A stretch of DNA of 64,000 nucleotides from Vogesella margarita (GCF_028548475.1 NZ_JAQQLE010000007.1:62001-126000); one strand, 5' to 3'. Shown: positions 26,723 through 34,532, counted from the first letter of the stretch. A program made the numbers and translations. Notes: generated by a model from the letters alone, not told the origin.

Positions 26723-27337
26723 ATGGAAAAAATCCAGAAACTGATCGAAGAAAACGTTGCGTACCTGATCGTGCTGACCCTGCTGGTAATCAGCGTGGCC
26801 GCACTGGTCGAGATCGTGCCGCTGATGTTCCAGAAGTCGACGACCCAGCCGATCGCCGGCGTCAAGCCGTACAACGCGCTGCAGCTGACCGGCCGCGACA
26901 TCTACATCCGCGAAGGCTGCTACACCTGCCACTCGCAGATGATCCGTCCGTTCCGTGCCGAAACCGAACGCTACGGTCACTACTCGGTCGCTGGTGAGTC
27001 GGTATACGACCACCCGTTCCAGTGGGGCTCCAAGCGTACCGGTCCGGACCTGGCCCGTGTTGGCGGTCGTTACTCCGACGAATGGCACCGTGTCCACCTG
27101 ACCAACCCGCGCGACGTGGTACCGGAATCCAACATGCCGGCCTTCCCGTGGCTGGCGCGTGACCTGGCCGATGCCGACGGTGTCGCCGCCAAGATGACCG
27201 CGCTGCGCAAGGTAGGTGTTCCTTACACAGATAAGGAAATTGCCGAAGGCAAAGCCATGGTCGAAGGCAAGTCCGAGCTGGATGCACTGATCGCCTACCT
27301 GCAGGGTCTTGGCCTTGCACTGAAGAACGCGCGCTAA
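26723..27337 (+). CDS. ccoO: cbb3-type cytochrome c oxidase subunit II (monoheme)
   Basis: A 204-residue protein with one N-terminal membrane anchor (about 12-36) and a periplasmic cytochrome c domain. The covalent heme site is C66-YTC-H70, and the distal Met ligand is probably in ESNMPAFPW. It passes electrons from CcoP to CcoN. It lies 18 bases after ccoN and 3 bases before ccoQ. Confidence 0.97.
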   Translation: MEKIQKLIEENVAYLIVLTLLVISVAALVEIVPLMFQKSTTQPIAGVKPYNALQLTGRDIYIREGCYTCHSQMIRPFRAETERYGHYSVAGESVYDHPFQWGSKRTGPDLARVGGRYSDEWHRVHLTNPRDVVPESNMPAFPWLARDLADADGVAAKMTALRKVGVPYTDKEIAEGKAMVEGKSELDALIAYLQGLGLALKNAR

Positions 27338-27340
27338 GTC

Positions 27341-27526
27341 ATGGACTTGACCAATCTGGCCCGCATCCTGTTCACGGTATTCTGTTTTGTGACGTTTACC
27401 GTGATCCTGATCGGTGCATTCGGTAAAAAATCGCAGCGGCGTTATGACGATGCGGCCAACCTTGTCTTCAATGGCGACGAGGAAGAGCAGCAAGCCATCG
27501 ACGCCACTAACGGAGCGAAGAAATGA
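27341..27526 (+). CDS. ccoQ: cbb3-type cytochrome oxidase small subunit
   Basis: A 61-residue single-helix membrane protein (helix about 9-28, then charged GKKSQRRYDDAANLVFNGDEEEQQ), typical of CcoQ/FixQ, which stabilises the complex. ATG 27341. The stop overlaps the ccoP start (ATGA at 27523). An exact dispersed repeat at 27452 encodes AANLV, so even this tiny gene carries one. Confidence 0.9.
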   Translation: MDLTNLARILFTVFCFVTFTVILIGAFGKKSQRRYDDAANLVFNGDEEEQQAIDATNGAKK

Positions 27527-28437
27527 GTGATTTCGTGAGTGATTTCTGGAGTATCTACATCACGGTAATCGTGGTTGTAGGTATCGTCGGTCTGACGTAC
27601 TTGCTGTACACACAGTCGAAGACCACGGTACAAAAAGGGGAAGAAGTAAAAATCACCGGGCACGTCTGGGATGACGACCTGGCGGAATACAACAACCCGC
27701 TGCCACGCTGGTGGATGCTGATGTTCTACATCACCCTGGTATTCGGTGCCGTCTACCTGGTGCTGTATCCGGGTCTGGGTACCTGGAAAGGCCTGCGCGG
27801 CTGGACTTCCGTTGGCCAGTACAAGGAAGAGAAAGCCCAGGCGGAAGCCAAGTACCAGCCACTGTACGACAAGTTCATGAAAATGGACGTGAAGGCCGTC
27901 GCTGCCGATCCGGAAGCCCAGGCCATGGGCAAGCGCCTGTTCCAGACCTACTGTGTACAGTGCCACGGCTCTGACGCACGCGGCGCCAAGGGCTTCCCTA
28001 ACCTGACCGACAACGACTGGCTGTACGGCGGTACCCCGGAAATCATCAAGACCACACTGAATGGCGGCCGTCACGGCCAGATGCCGGCCTTCGGCGCGGC
28101 CTTCGGTGAAGAAAAGGTCAAGGATGTGGCCAACTACGCGATGTCGCTGTCCGGCAAGAAGCATGATGCCGAACGCGCCAGCCGCGGCAAGGAAACCTTC
28201 GCTGCCATCTGCTCGGCCTGCCACGGTCCTGACGGCAAGGGTAACCAGGCTCTGGGTGCCCCTAACCTGACCGACAACATCTGGCTGTATGGAGGTACCG
28301 AGAAGACCATCATCGAGACCGTGACCAACGGTCGCAACAACCAGATGCCAGCCTGGAAAGACTTCCTCGGCGACGGCAAGGTTCACCTGCTGGCCTCTTA
28401 TGTCTGGAGCCTCTCCAACAAAGCCAAAGCAGAGTAA
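27523..28437 (+). CDS. ccoP: cbb3-type cytochrome c oxidase subunit III (diheme)
   Basis: A 304-residue protein with N-terminal membrane helices and two c-type heme domains. Heme motifs are CVQCH (about 144-148) and CSACH (about 230-234), each followed by similar NLTDNDWLYGG and NLTDNIWLYGG repeats. It accepts electrons from soluble or membrane cytochrome c. Translational coupling to ccoQ is through a 4-base overlap. A strong terminator follows 13 bases after the stop. Confidence 0.96.
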   Translation: MSDFVSDFWSIYITVIVVVGIVGLTYLLYTQSKTTVQKGEEVKITGHVWDDDLAEYNNPLPRWWMLMFYITLVFGAVYLVLYPGLGTWKGLRGWTSVGQYKEEKAQAEAKYQPLYDKFMKMDVKAVAADPEAQAMGKRLFQTYCVQCHGSDARGAKGFPNLTDNDWLYGGTPEIIKTTLNGGRHGQMPAFGAAFGEEKVKDVANYAMSLSGKKHDAERASRGKETFAAICSACHGPDGKGNQALGAPNLTDNIWLYGGTEKTIIETVTNGRNNQMPAWKDFLGDGKVHLLASYVWSLSNKAKAE

Positions 28438-28450
28438 TTGATGCTGCTCA

Positions 28451-28482
28451 ATACTGCCCGCGCAAGCGGGCAGTATCTTTTG
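28451..28482 (+). terminator. Intrinsic terminator after ccoP
   Basis: Perfect 11-bp stem ATACTGCCCGC (28451-28461) and GCGGGCAGTAT (28466-28476) with a GCAA tetraloop, followed by CTTTT. It closes ccoNOQP, so ccoG probably has its own promoter in 28483-28588, where I could not identify a convincing -35/-10 pair. Confidence 0.85.
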
Positions 28483-28588
28483 CAACGCACAATCTATCTA
28501 TTGATAAAATAAACAACCATTAAGAAGACTTCGCACAGTACATAATGCATTGTGTATTGCGCGAAATTTTCTAGCCAGGAACCGCAGC

Positions 28589-30013
28589 ATGAGCCAAAAG
28601 CTGAAAGACATTCCGGTCAAGGTCGAACCGGCCAAACCGGAAATGCAGACCGTGTCGCTGTACGAGGCACAGAAAAAAATCCATCCGCGCAGCGTCAGCG
28701 GCCTGTTCAACAACTGGCGCATCCTGTTCGTTGTCGCCACCCAGCTGGTGTACTTCGGCCTGCCCTGGCTGCAATGGAACGGGCGCCAGGCGGTGCTGTT
28801 CGATCTGGTCAACCGCAAGTTCTACCTGTTCGGCCTCACCATCTGGCCGCAGGACTTCGTCTACCTCGCCGCGCTGCTGATGTGCTGCGCCTTTGGCCTG
28901 TTTGCCTGGACCACCATCGCCGGCCGGTTGTGGTGCGGCTACTCCTGTCCGCAGACCGTCTACACCGAGATCATGATCTGGATTGAGCAGCTGGTGGAGG
29001 GCGACCGCAACAAGCGCCTCAAGCTCGACAAGGAGCTGATGGGGCTGCGCAAGCTGCGCCTGCGTGCCACCAGCCAGGGCCTGATGATCGTGTTCTCGCT
29101 GCTGACCGGCTTCACCCTGGTCGGCTACTTCACGCCAATGCTGGACCTGGTCTCCGCGCTGCCTAGCTTCGACTACGGCTCGTGGGAAATCTTCTGGATG
29201 TTCTTCTACGCCGGTTTCACCTACCTGCTAGCCGGCCACATGCGCGAGCAGGTGTGCAAGTACATGTGCCCGTACGCCCGCTTCCAGAGCGCGATGTTCG
29301 ACGAAGACACGCTGATCATCTCCTACGACGAAAAGCGCGGCGAACCGCGCGGCGCGCGCAAGAAGGGCCAGGAAAACGCCAACCTCGGCGACTGCATCAA
29401 CTGCGGCATCTGCGTGCAGGTGTGCCCGGTCGGCATCGACATCCGCAACGGCCTGCAATACGAGTGCATCGGCTGCGCCGCCTGTATCGACGCCTGCGAC
29501 GAGGTGATGGTCAAGGTCGGCAGCCCGAAAGGCCTGATCCGCTACACCACCGAGGCGGCACTGGAAGGCAAGTATCCGGAAAGCGAATTCTTGTCGCGGC
29601 TGAAGCGGCCGCGCGTGGTGCTGTACGTGCTGCTGCTGGTCATCATTTTCGGGGCCGCGGTCACTTCGCTGGTGATGCGCAAACCGTTCAAGGTCGACAT
29701 CCTGAAAGACCGTGCCTCGCTGGTACGCGAGACCGATGACGGCTGGCTGGAGAACAGCTACAGCGTGCGCATCATCAACGTCTCCGAAACGGAACAACAC
29801 TTCCGCATCACGGTCGAAGGCCTGCCGGATCTGAAACTGGTGGTCGACCGCAAGGACATCCTGGTCAAGCCGACCGAAAACGAACAGATCGACGTACGGG
29901 TACAGGCTGATCCACAATACGCGACCAAGGGCAGCCACAAGATCTACTTCCGGGTCGAATCGCTGCCGGATGGCACCGCCATCGAGGAAAAATCGAGCTT
30001 TATCGGAGAATGA
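28589..30013 (+). CDS. ccoG: cbb3 oxidase assembly copper reductase, RdxA/FixG family
   Basis: A 474-residue inner-membrane protein with about five hydrophobic helices and two 4Fe-4S clusters: CINCGICVQVCPVG near 269 and CIGCAACIDACDE near 292. The CPQTVYTEIMIWIE and CKYMCPYARFQSAMFDEDT motifs are typical of CcoG. In Rhodobacter CcoG reduces Cu(II) for insertion into CcoN. The C-terminal Ig-like periplasmic domain (about 370-474) is present. ATG 28589 is chosen because upstream in-frame codons lack family similarity. It overlaps the next gene at ATGA. Confidence 0.95.
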   Translation: MSQKLKDIPVKVEPAKPEMQTVSLYEAQKKIHPRSVSGLFNNWRILFVVATQLVYFGLPWLQWNGRQAVLFDLVNRKFYLFGLTIWPQDFVYLAALLMCCAFGLFAWTTIAGRLWCGYSCPQTVYTEIMIWIEQLVEGDRNKRLKLDKELMGLRKLRLRATSQGLMIVFSLLTGFTLVGYFTPMLDLVSALPSFDYGSWEIFWMFFYAGFTYLLAGHMREQVCKYMCPYARFQSAMFDEDTLIISYDEKRGEPRGARKKGQENANLGDCINCGICVQVCPVGIDIRNGLQYECIGCAACIDACDEVMVKVGSPKGLIRYTTEAALEGKYPESEFLSRLKRPRVVLYVLLLVIIFGAAVTSLVMRKPFKVDILKDRASLVRETDDGWLENSYSVRIINVSETEQHFRITVEGLPDLKLVVDRKDILVKPTENEQIDVRVQADPQYATKGSHKIYFRVESLPDGTAIEEKSSFIGE

Positions 30014-30537
30014 CGATGCAGAAACAGACAGGGGCGACCCGCCCCTGGTACAAGGAGCGCTGGTTCTGGCTACTGATGTCGGGGCCGCTACTGGTGGTGA
30101 TGGCCGGCTTTGTCACCTTCGGCATCATCGTGCGCGGCGCCGACGACATGGTCAACGACGACTACTACAAGCAGGGCAAGGACATCAACCTGGAACTGAA
30201 GCGCGACCGGGTCGCCCAGACGCTGGGCATCAGCGCCCAGGTGATGTTCAGCGACGACATGCGCAGCGTGCGCGTGGTCGACACCAGCGCCAAGCCACTG
30301 ACCGGCACACCGGAACTGCTGCTGCTGCATCCGACCCGGCAACACGGAGACCAGCGCATCGCGCTGCAGCGTATCGGTGAAAAGCTGTACCAGGGCGTGC
30401 TGCAGCCGGACCAGGTCAGCCACTGGTATGTGCGGCTGCAGGACAAGCAGGGTAGCTGGCGGGTACAGAATGAATGGCTGCCGGCGGAAGGCGCGATGCT
30501 CACCCTCGGCAAGGCCGCCACGGAGCAAACCCCATGA
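30010..30537 (+). CDS. ccoH: FixH/CcoH-family cbb3 oxidase assembly protein
   Basis: A 175-residue protein with one N-terminal membrane helix (about 18-42) and a periplasmic domain, carrying the family-typical DDYYKQGKDINLELKRD just after the helix. CcoH interacts with CcoNOP during assembly. It overlaps ccoG by 4 bases (ATGA) and the next gene by 4 bases. Genes for the copper ATPase CcoI and for CcoS, often next, are absent here. Confidence 0.82.
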   Translation: MTMQKQTGATRPWYKERWFWLLMSGPLLVVMAGFVTFGIIVRGADDMVNDDYYKQGKDINLELKRDRVAQTLGISAQVMFSDDMRSVRVVDTSAKPLTGTPELLLLHPTRQHGDQRIALQRIGEKLYQGVLQPDQVSHWYVRLQDKQGSWRVQNEWLPAEGAMLTLGKAATEQTP

Positions 30538-30950
30538 TGCACACCACTCTTCCCCGCCGCCAGCTGCTGCTGGCACTGTCCGCCGGCCTGCTGGCCGCTT
30601 GCGCCACCCCGCTGCGGCCAACCCTGGCCTATCTGAACGGCACGGTATCCTACCGCGAGAAGCTGCTGTGGCCGCAGGACAAGACCCTGCTGCGCGTGCG
30701 CCTGCTGGCACTGGGCGACGGCACGGAGGCCGCGGCGGTGGTCGCCGAGCAGTCGCTGGAGACGATCGCCTTCCCGGCCGCCTTCTCGCTGTGCTACGAC
30801 CCGCAGGCCATCCAGGCCGGCCAGCGCTACGCCGTGGATGTGCGCCTGTTCGTCGACGGCGAGCTGCGCATGCACAGTGCCCGCCCCTATCCGGTACTGG
30901 ATGGCGGCACTGCCGCGCCGGACATCGCCCTGCAGATGATCTTCGCCTAA
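30534..30950 (+). CDS. YbaY-type lipoprotein
   Basis: A 138-residue predicted lipoprotein: twin-Arg-like PRRQLLLALSAGLLAAC ends in a lipobox L-A-A-C, so Cys is lipidated near residue 22. The mature part (YLNGTVSYREKLLWPQDKTLLRVRLLAL, later FSLCYDPQAIQAGQRYAVDVRLF) matches the YbaY/YscW-like beta fold. It starts within the ccoH stop (ATGA), so it is co-translated with the oxidase assembly genes. A function in oxidase or outer-membrane maturation is only suggested by position. Confidence 0.75.
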   Translation: MMHTTLPRRQLLLALSAGLLAACATPLRPTLAYLNGTVSYREKLLWPQDKTLLRVRLLALGDGTEAAAVVAEQSLETIAFPAAFSLCYDPQAIQAGQRYAVDVRLFVDGELRMHSARPYPVLDGGTAAPDIALQMIFA

Positions 30951-30952
30951 GC

Positions 30953-30980
30953 AAAACGGCCCGCGATTGCGGGCCGTTTT
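30953..30980. terminator. Bidirectional terminator after the ccoG-ccoH-lipoprotein genes
   Basis: Perfect 12-bp stem AAAACGGCCCGC (30953-30964) and GCGGGCCGTTTT (30969-30980) with a 4-base loop. A and T runs on both sides let it stop transcription from either direction, and the neighbour at 31027 is convergent. Confidence 0.85.
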
Positions 30981-31000
30981 GCGTTGCATGCGACGGAGTG

Positions 31001-31022
31001 TTGCGGCCAACGTTGGCCGCAA
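31001..31022. repeat. Perfect 22-bp palindrome built from two uptake-like half motifs
   Basis: TTGCGGCCAAC (31001-31011) is followed without spacer by its exact reverse complement (31012-31022). It is a head-to-head fusion of two copies of the dispersed motif truncated at CCAAC. It lies between two convergent genes, 20 bases after a conventional terminator. Confidence 0.85.
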
Positions 31023-31026
31023 CACC

Positions 31027-32130
31027 TCACTCCGGCCACAGCACCTCCGGCGAGATGTCGGCCAACGTACGGCAGCCGGTCAGCGCCATCGCCACCTCCA
31101 GTTCCTCCTGCAGTGTGCGCAACAGGTGCGCCACCCCCAGCGCACCGGCAGTCGCCAGCGCGTGGAGGTAGGGACGACCGATCAGCACCGCCGAGGCCCC
31201 CAGCGCCAGCGCCTTCAGGATGTCGCTGCCACGGCGAATGCCGCCGTCCAGCAGCAAGGGCAGCGCCCCGTCCACTGCCTCGGCGATACGCGGCAGCGCG
31301 TCGAGACTGGCCGGCACCGAGTCCAGCACCCGCCCGCCGTGATTGGACACGATCAGGCCGTCCACGCCCTGCTGCACGGCCCGTCTTGCATCGCGCGGCG
31401 CCAGCACCCCCTTCAGCAGCAGCGGCAAGCGCGTCTGCTGCCGCAACCAGTCGATATCCGCCCAGCTCGGCGCCACCGCCATCAGGCCGTCAAACACCAT
31501 GCTCTGCCCCGTCGCCAAAGCTGGCTGGTACGGCGCCATGCCCACCAGATTGGCGGCCTGTACCCGTGGTGGCAACTGGAAACCGGCGCGGGCCTCGACA
31601 TTGCGCACCCCGGCCAGCGGCGCATCCACCGTCAGCACCAGCGCACGATAACCTGCAATCTCGGCACGCCGGACCAGCTCCGCTACCACCGCGCGGTCGT
31701 GCTGCCAGTACAGCTGGAACCACAACGGCCCCTGTGCCGCGGCGGCGACCTCCTCCAGTGGCGTACTGGCCAGCGTGCTGACCAGCATGCTGCTGCCCAT
31801 GGCGGTGGCAGCATAGGCGGCCGCCCGCTCGCCATCGGCGTGCACCAGCTTCTGGTATGCCACCGGCGCCAGCAGCAGCGGATGGCTCAGCGACAGCCCG
31901 AACAGCTCACAACGGCAATGACCGCCGCGGACATCGGCCAGCACCTGCGTCTGCAGCTGCCGGCACGCGAAGGCGGCAAGGTTGGCCGCATGGCTCAGCT
32001 CGTCCGCGGCGGCGCTGTCGACATAGGCACGGGCGTTGGCGCTCATGTGGTGCGCGGCGTAGCGCTGGTAGTCGGCCGCGGACACCAGATCGGCGGGGAT
32101 GTGATCGAGGGGGGGCAACTGGGCGGTCAT
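31027..32130 (-). CDS. FMN-dependent alpha-hydroxy acid oxidase/dehydrogenase
   Basis: A 367-residue TIM-barrel flavoprotein of the glycolate oxidase/L-lactate dehydrogenase family. The catalytic His is in SNHGGRVLDSVPASLDALP, the substrate-binding Arg follows in it, and the FMN phosphate site is LLLDGGIRRGSDILKALALGA. VLTVDAPLAGVRNVEAR is the mid-barrel block. It oxidises a 2-hydroxy acid (lactate, glycolate or mandelate-like); which one cannot be told. It has no obvious membrane helix. Its promoter carries a Fur-like box. A dispersed repeat at 31978 encodes AANLA. Confidence 0.88.
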   Translation of the reverse strand: MTAQLPPLDHIPADLVSAADYQRYAAHHMSANARAYVDSAAADELSHAANLAAFACRQLQTQVLADVRGGHCRCELFGLSLSHPLLLAPVAYQKLVHADGERAAAYAATAMGSSMLVSTLASTPLEEVAAAAQGPLWFQLYWQHDRAVVAELVRRAEIAGYRALVLTVDAPLAGVRNVEARAGFQLPPRVQAANLVGMAPYQPALATGQSMVFDGLMAVAPSWADIDWLRQQTRLPLLLKGVLAPRDARRAVQQGVDGLIVSNHGGRVLDSVPASLDALPRIAEAVDGALPLLLDGGIRRGSDILKALALGASAVLIGRPYLHALATAGALGVAHLLRTLQEELEVAMALTGCRTLADISPEVLWPE

Positions 32131-32157
32131 GGCAAAGTGCGGCGAGGTGAAAACCGC

Positions 32158-32190
32158 ACCATAGCGAAATCGAGAATGACTATCAACTAC
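32158..32190 (-). promoter_or_regulatory. Promoter with Fur-box-like sequence upstream of the hydroxyacid oxidase
   Basis: On the minus strand a -35 TTGATA (32181-32186) and a -10 TATGGT (32158-32163) are separated by exactly 17 bases. Overlapping the -35 is GAGAATGACTATCAACTAC (plus strand, 32172-32190), which matches the 19-bp Fur consensus at about 13 positions by eye, including the strong GAGAATGA-type half. It suggests iron-responsive repression. Confidence 0.45.
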
Positions 32191-32221
32191 TAGATGCGCA
32201 GTGGGGCCCCGTCAAGCCCAC

Positions 32222-32611
32222 CTAGTTGCCGGCATTGCGGAAAACGTTGATCGTAAACAGCAGCACCGCGATGCCGAGCACGATGGATGCCGCGCCGGCC
32301 AGCGGCTCCATCGCACGATGGCCGCGATGAATCGCCGCCACCGCCAGCATCAACACCGGCAAGCCGAGGTTGTACAGCCAGAACTGGGCCTGCGCCAGCG
32401 GCGACGCGCCCATGGCCGGAAACTTGCGAAACAGGATGCCGAACAGTGCCATCGACACCCAGCCCAGCAGGTTCAGGTGGGCGTGCACCGGGTACAGCGA
32501 GTGGTCACCGGAGGCGCCCATGTAGATGCCCAGCCAGACGCCGGCCACGAAATACACGGCAGCCAGGCGTAACCAGATGGTGCCGTGCGGACTATCCACT
32601 TTGATCTTCAT
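32222..32611 (-). CDS. Small four-helix membrane protein, heme-copper oxidase subunit I-like
   Basis: A 129-residue integral membrane protein with four predicted helices. LYPVHAHLNLLGWVSMALFG contains an H-x-H motif embedded in a helix, like the heme/metal ligand segments of NorB and oxidase subunit I, so a heme-binding or redox-sensor role is possible. ATG 32611 is chosen by the MKIKVDSPHG start. It stands alone, upstream of and in the same direction as the hydroxyacid oxidase gene (91 bases apart). The true function is unknown to me. Confidence 0.6.
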   Translation of the reverse strand: MKIKVDSPHGTIWLRLAAVYFVAGVWLGIYMGASGDHSLYPVHAHLNLLGWVSMALFGILFRKFPAMGASPLAQAQFWLYNLGLPVLMLAVAAIHRGHRAMEPLAGAASIVLGIAVLLFTINVFRNAGN

Positions 32612-32727
32612 GTTGCGCTCCCCCGCCGGCCTACCCCGGACGGGTGTCGGCCGGGACAGCACTCATGCCTAACCATAGGATAGTCCGCAGCAACATCAAA
32701 CCTGTCGCCACCTGTCGATGGCGGTGA

Positions 32728-32758
32728 CGGCGCGACGCGGCACTACCGCATCGCGCCG
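32728..32758 (-). terminator. Hairpin downstream of tnaA
   Basis: CGGCGCGA (32728-32735) pairs with TCGCGCCG (32751-32758), with inner pairing GCGG/CCGC, making a long GC-rich stem after the tnaA stop. No T-run is present on either side, so it may be an mRNA end-stabiliser or part of a Rho-dependent end. Confidence 0.35.
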
Positions 32759-32772
32759 TCGCGTACCGGAGG

Positions 32773-34161
32773 CTAGACCGGCTTCAACCGCGCGGTGAAG
32801 TGACGCAGGATGGGAGGCTCGTACTCGAAGGTCAGGCCACGGATACCGGCGGCACGCTCGCGGATGTCGATCAGGCAATCGGCGATGTAGTCCATGTGGT
32901 CGTTGGTGTACACCCGGCGCGGGATGGTCAGGCGCAGCAGCTCGAACGGAGATGCCTCCTGTTCGCCGGTGGCCGGATTGCGCCCCAGCAGCAGCGAGCC
33001 AATCTCCACGCCGCGGATACCGCCTTCCAGGTACAGCTCGCAGGCCAGTGCGTGTGCCGGGAACTGCCCGGCCGGGATATGCGGCAACAGCTTCTTGGCG
33101 TCGACGAATACCGCGTGGCCGCCGGTCGGGGTCTGGATCGGGATGCCGCCGGCCGCCAGACGCTCGCCCAGATAGGCCACCTGCCCGATGCGGTAGGCGA
33201 GATAGTCCTCGTCCATCCCTTCTTGCAGACCGATCGCCATCGCCGCCATGTCGCGGCCGGCGAGGCCGCCGTAGGTGATGAAGCCTTCCATCGCCACGCA
33301 GCGCACCTGCACCGTGCGGAACAGGTCCTCGTCCTCCTTGAAGCAGCACAGGCCGCCGATGTTCACCAGCGCGTCCTTCTTCGACGACATGGTGAACATG
33401 TCGCCGTGGCTGAACATCTCGCGCACGATGGCCGGCACCGGCACGCCGGCGTAGTCCGGATCGCGCTGCTGGATGAACCAGGCGTTCTCGGCGAAGCGCG
33501 CGGCGTCGATGATCACCGGAATGCCGTGCTGGCGTGCCAGTGCCGCCGATTCGCGGATGCTGGTCATGCTCACCGGCTGCCCGCCGGCGCTGTTGCAGGT
33601 GACGGTGATGATCAGGCCGGCAACGTTGGCCGCACCGACTTCCGCTATGGTTGCGGCCAACCTTGGCAGGTCGAAGTCGCCCTTCCAGTCGTAGGCGGTG
33701 GTGGTGTCCAGCGCCTTCTCGGTGAGGATGTTGATGGCGCGGGCGCCGGCGATCTCGACGTGGGCCTTGGTGGTATCGAAGTGGTAGTTGGACAGGAATA
33801 CCGGCTGCGCACCCTTGCAGCGCTTGACCAGCTCCGGGAACAGGATCTGCTCGGCGCCCCGGCCCTGGTGGGTCGGCAGCGTGTGCCGGTAGCCGAACAC
33901 CTCTTTCACGGTATCGGCCAGCTGGTAGTAGTTGCGGCTACCGGCGTAGGCTTCGTCGCCGGTCATGATGCCGGCCCACTGCCGGTCGGACATCGCGCCG
34001 GTACCGCTGTCGGTCAGCAAATCGATATAGACATCCTCGCCGCGCAGCAGGAACGGGTTCCAGCCGGCCTCGGCCAGTGCCTGGCGGCGGAATTCCGGGG
34101 TGGTCTGCTTGATCGGTTCTACCATCTTGATGCGGAATGGTTCGGGAATGCGTCGTGCCAT
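32773..34161 (-). CDS. tnaA: Tryptophanase
   Basis: A 462-residue PLP enzyme that splits tryptophan to indole, pyruvate and ammonia. The PLP lysine is in [15 protein letters not shown] (about 262-264), and other blocks are [12 protein letters not shown] and [15 protein letters not shown]. To separate it from tyrosine phenol-lyase: the C-terminal [20 protein letters not shown] has V and I where phenol-lyases have M and R (SMERG), which supports tryptophanase. It is preceded by a tnaC leader-peptide gene, strong independent support. No tnaB permease gene is adjacent. A repeat copy lies at 33653 (RLAAT) with a variant at 33622. Confidence 0.95.
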   Translation of the reverse strand: MARRIPEPFRIKMVEPIKQTTPEFRRQALAEAGWNPFLLRGEDVYIDLLTDSGTGAMSDRQWAGIMTGDEAYAGSRNYYQLADTVKEVFGYRHTLPTHQGRGAEQILFPELVKRCKGAQPVFLSNYHFDTTKAHVEIAGARAINILTEKALDTTTAYDWKGDFDLPRLAATIAEVGAANVAGLIITVTCNSAGGQPVSMTSIRESAALARQHGIPVIIDAARFAENAWFIQQRDPDYAGVPVPAIVREMFSHGDMFTMSSKKDALVNIGGLCCFKEDEDLFRTVQVRCVAMEGFITYGGLAGRDMAAMAIGLQEGMDEDYLAYRIGQVAYLGERLAAGGIPIQTPTGGHAVFVDAKKLLPHIPAGQFPAHALACELYLEGGIRGVEIGSLLLGRNPATGEQEASPFELLRLTIPRRVYTNDHMDYIADCLIDIRERAAGIRGLTFEYEPPILRHFTARLKPV

Positions 34162-34275
34162 GATGATGCTCCTTGCCTTGCGGCCAAGCTTCAGGCGCAC
34201 GCCGACGAGCTGCCGGGCGCAACAGCGCGCAGGCAGGCGGCGTGGCACGGGGCCACAGGCGTCAATTCAATTGTA

Positions 34276-34308
34276 GGAAAGGAAAAGCAAGGGCAGCCGG
34301 ACGGCTGC
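34276..34308 (-). terminator. Terminator-like element between tnaC and tnaA
   Basis: On the minus strand, GCAGCC and GGCTGC (34293-34298 and 34303-34308) form a 6-bp stem with a 4-base loop, followed by the T-rich CCCTTGCTTTTCCTTTCC down to 34276. In E. coli the tnaC-tnaA spacer holds Rho-dependent pause sites; here an intrinsic-like element could be the stop that a tryptophan-stalled ribosome overcomes. Confidence 0.45.
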
Positions 34309-34316
34309 GGCAGGCA

Positions 34317-34424
34317 TCAGGCGCGCGGGAAGTCGTAGGCGAGTACGATGTCGAGGGTGTACCAGTGTTCCGTCAGGCAGCCGGACAGGGCGGCAGCCCG
34401 GAACGGGCAAGCGTTGCGCTTCAT
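34317..34424 (-). CDS. tnaC: TnaC-like tryptophan-sensing leader peptide
   Basis: A 35-residue open frame (start MKRNACPFRA, end YDFPRA) 155 bases upstream of tnaA in the same direction. GGAGAG lies 8 bases before its ATG. It has one Trp, W21, and the spacing matches E. coli TnaC: W, aromatic at +1, L/I at +3, D at +4, L/I at +7 and Pro at +12 (W21, Y22, L24, D25, L28, P33; E. coli W12, F13, I15, D16, I19, P24). In E. coli these residues stall the ribosome with free tryptophan. Here two residues (RA) follow the Pro before the TGA stop, unlike E. coli, where Pro is last. Confidence 0.78.
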   Translation of the reverse strand: MKRNACPFRAAALSGCLTEHWYTLDIVLAYDFPRA

Positions 34425-34453
34425 CGGGCAGTCTCTCCAAGGGCTTGGCAACA

Positions 34454-34473
34454 GGTCGTGCCCATGCACGACC
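34454..34473 (-). promoter_or_regulatory. Perfect hairpin just upstream of tnaC
   Basis: GGTCGTGC (34454-34461) and GCACGACC (34466-34473) form an 8-bp perfect stem with a 4-base loop, 30 bases before the tnaC start. It could be an operator or a structured 5' end. The tna promoter must lie in the ~60 bases between this and the terminator at 34533, where a weak TTGCTG/TAGCCT pair is the best I see. Confidence 0.4.
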
Positions 34474-34532
34474 AGGACAACAGGCTACACCCGCCATCCG
34501 TAGTTCAGCAAGCTGCGCTGCAACATGCGACG

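Noticed and set aside
25244-27493. Long minus-strand open frame opposite ccoN/ccoO
   Set aside because: Antisense to cytochrome oxidase genes with heme motifs; no domain similarity.
28501-28546. FNR-type box or clear promoter upstream of ccoG
   Set aside because: TTGATA at 28501 lacks the ATCAA half and no -10 lies at proper spacing.
32773-34161. Tyrosine phenol-lyase as an alternative to tryptophanase
   Set aside because: Discriminating residues (V and I in GVEIG rather than M and R in SMERG) and the tnaC-like leader favour tryptophanase.
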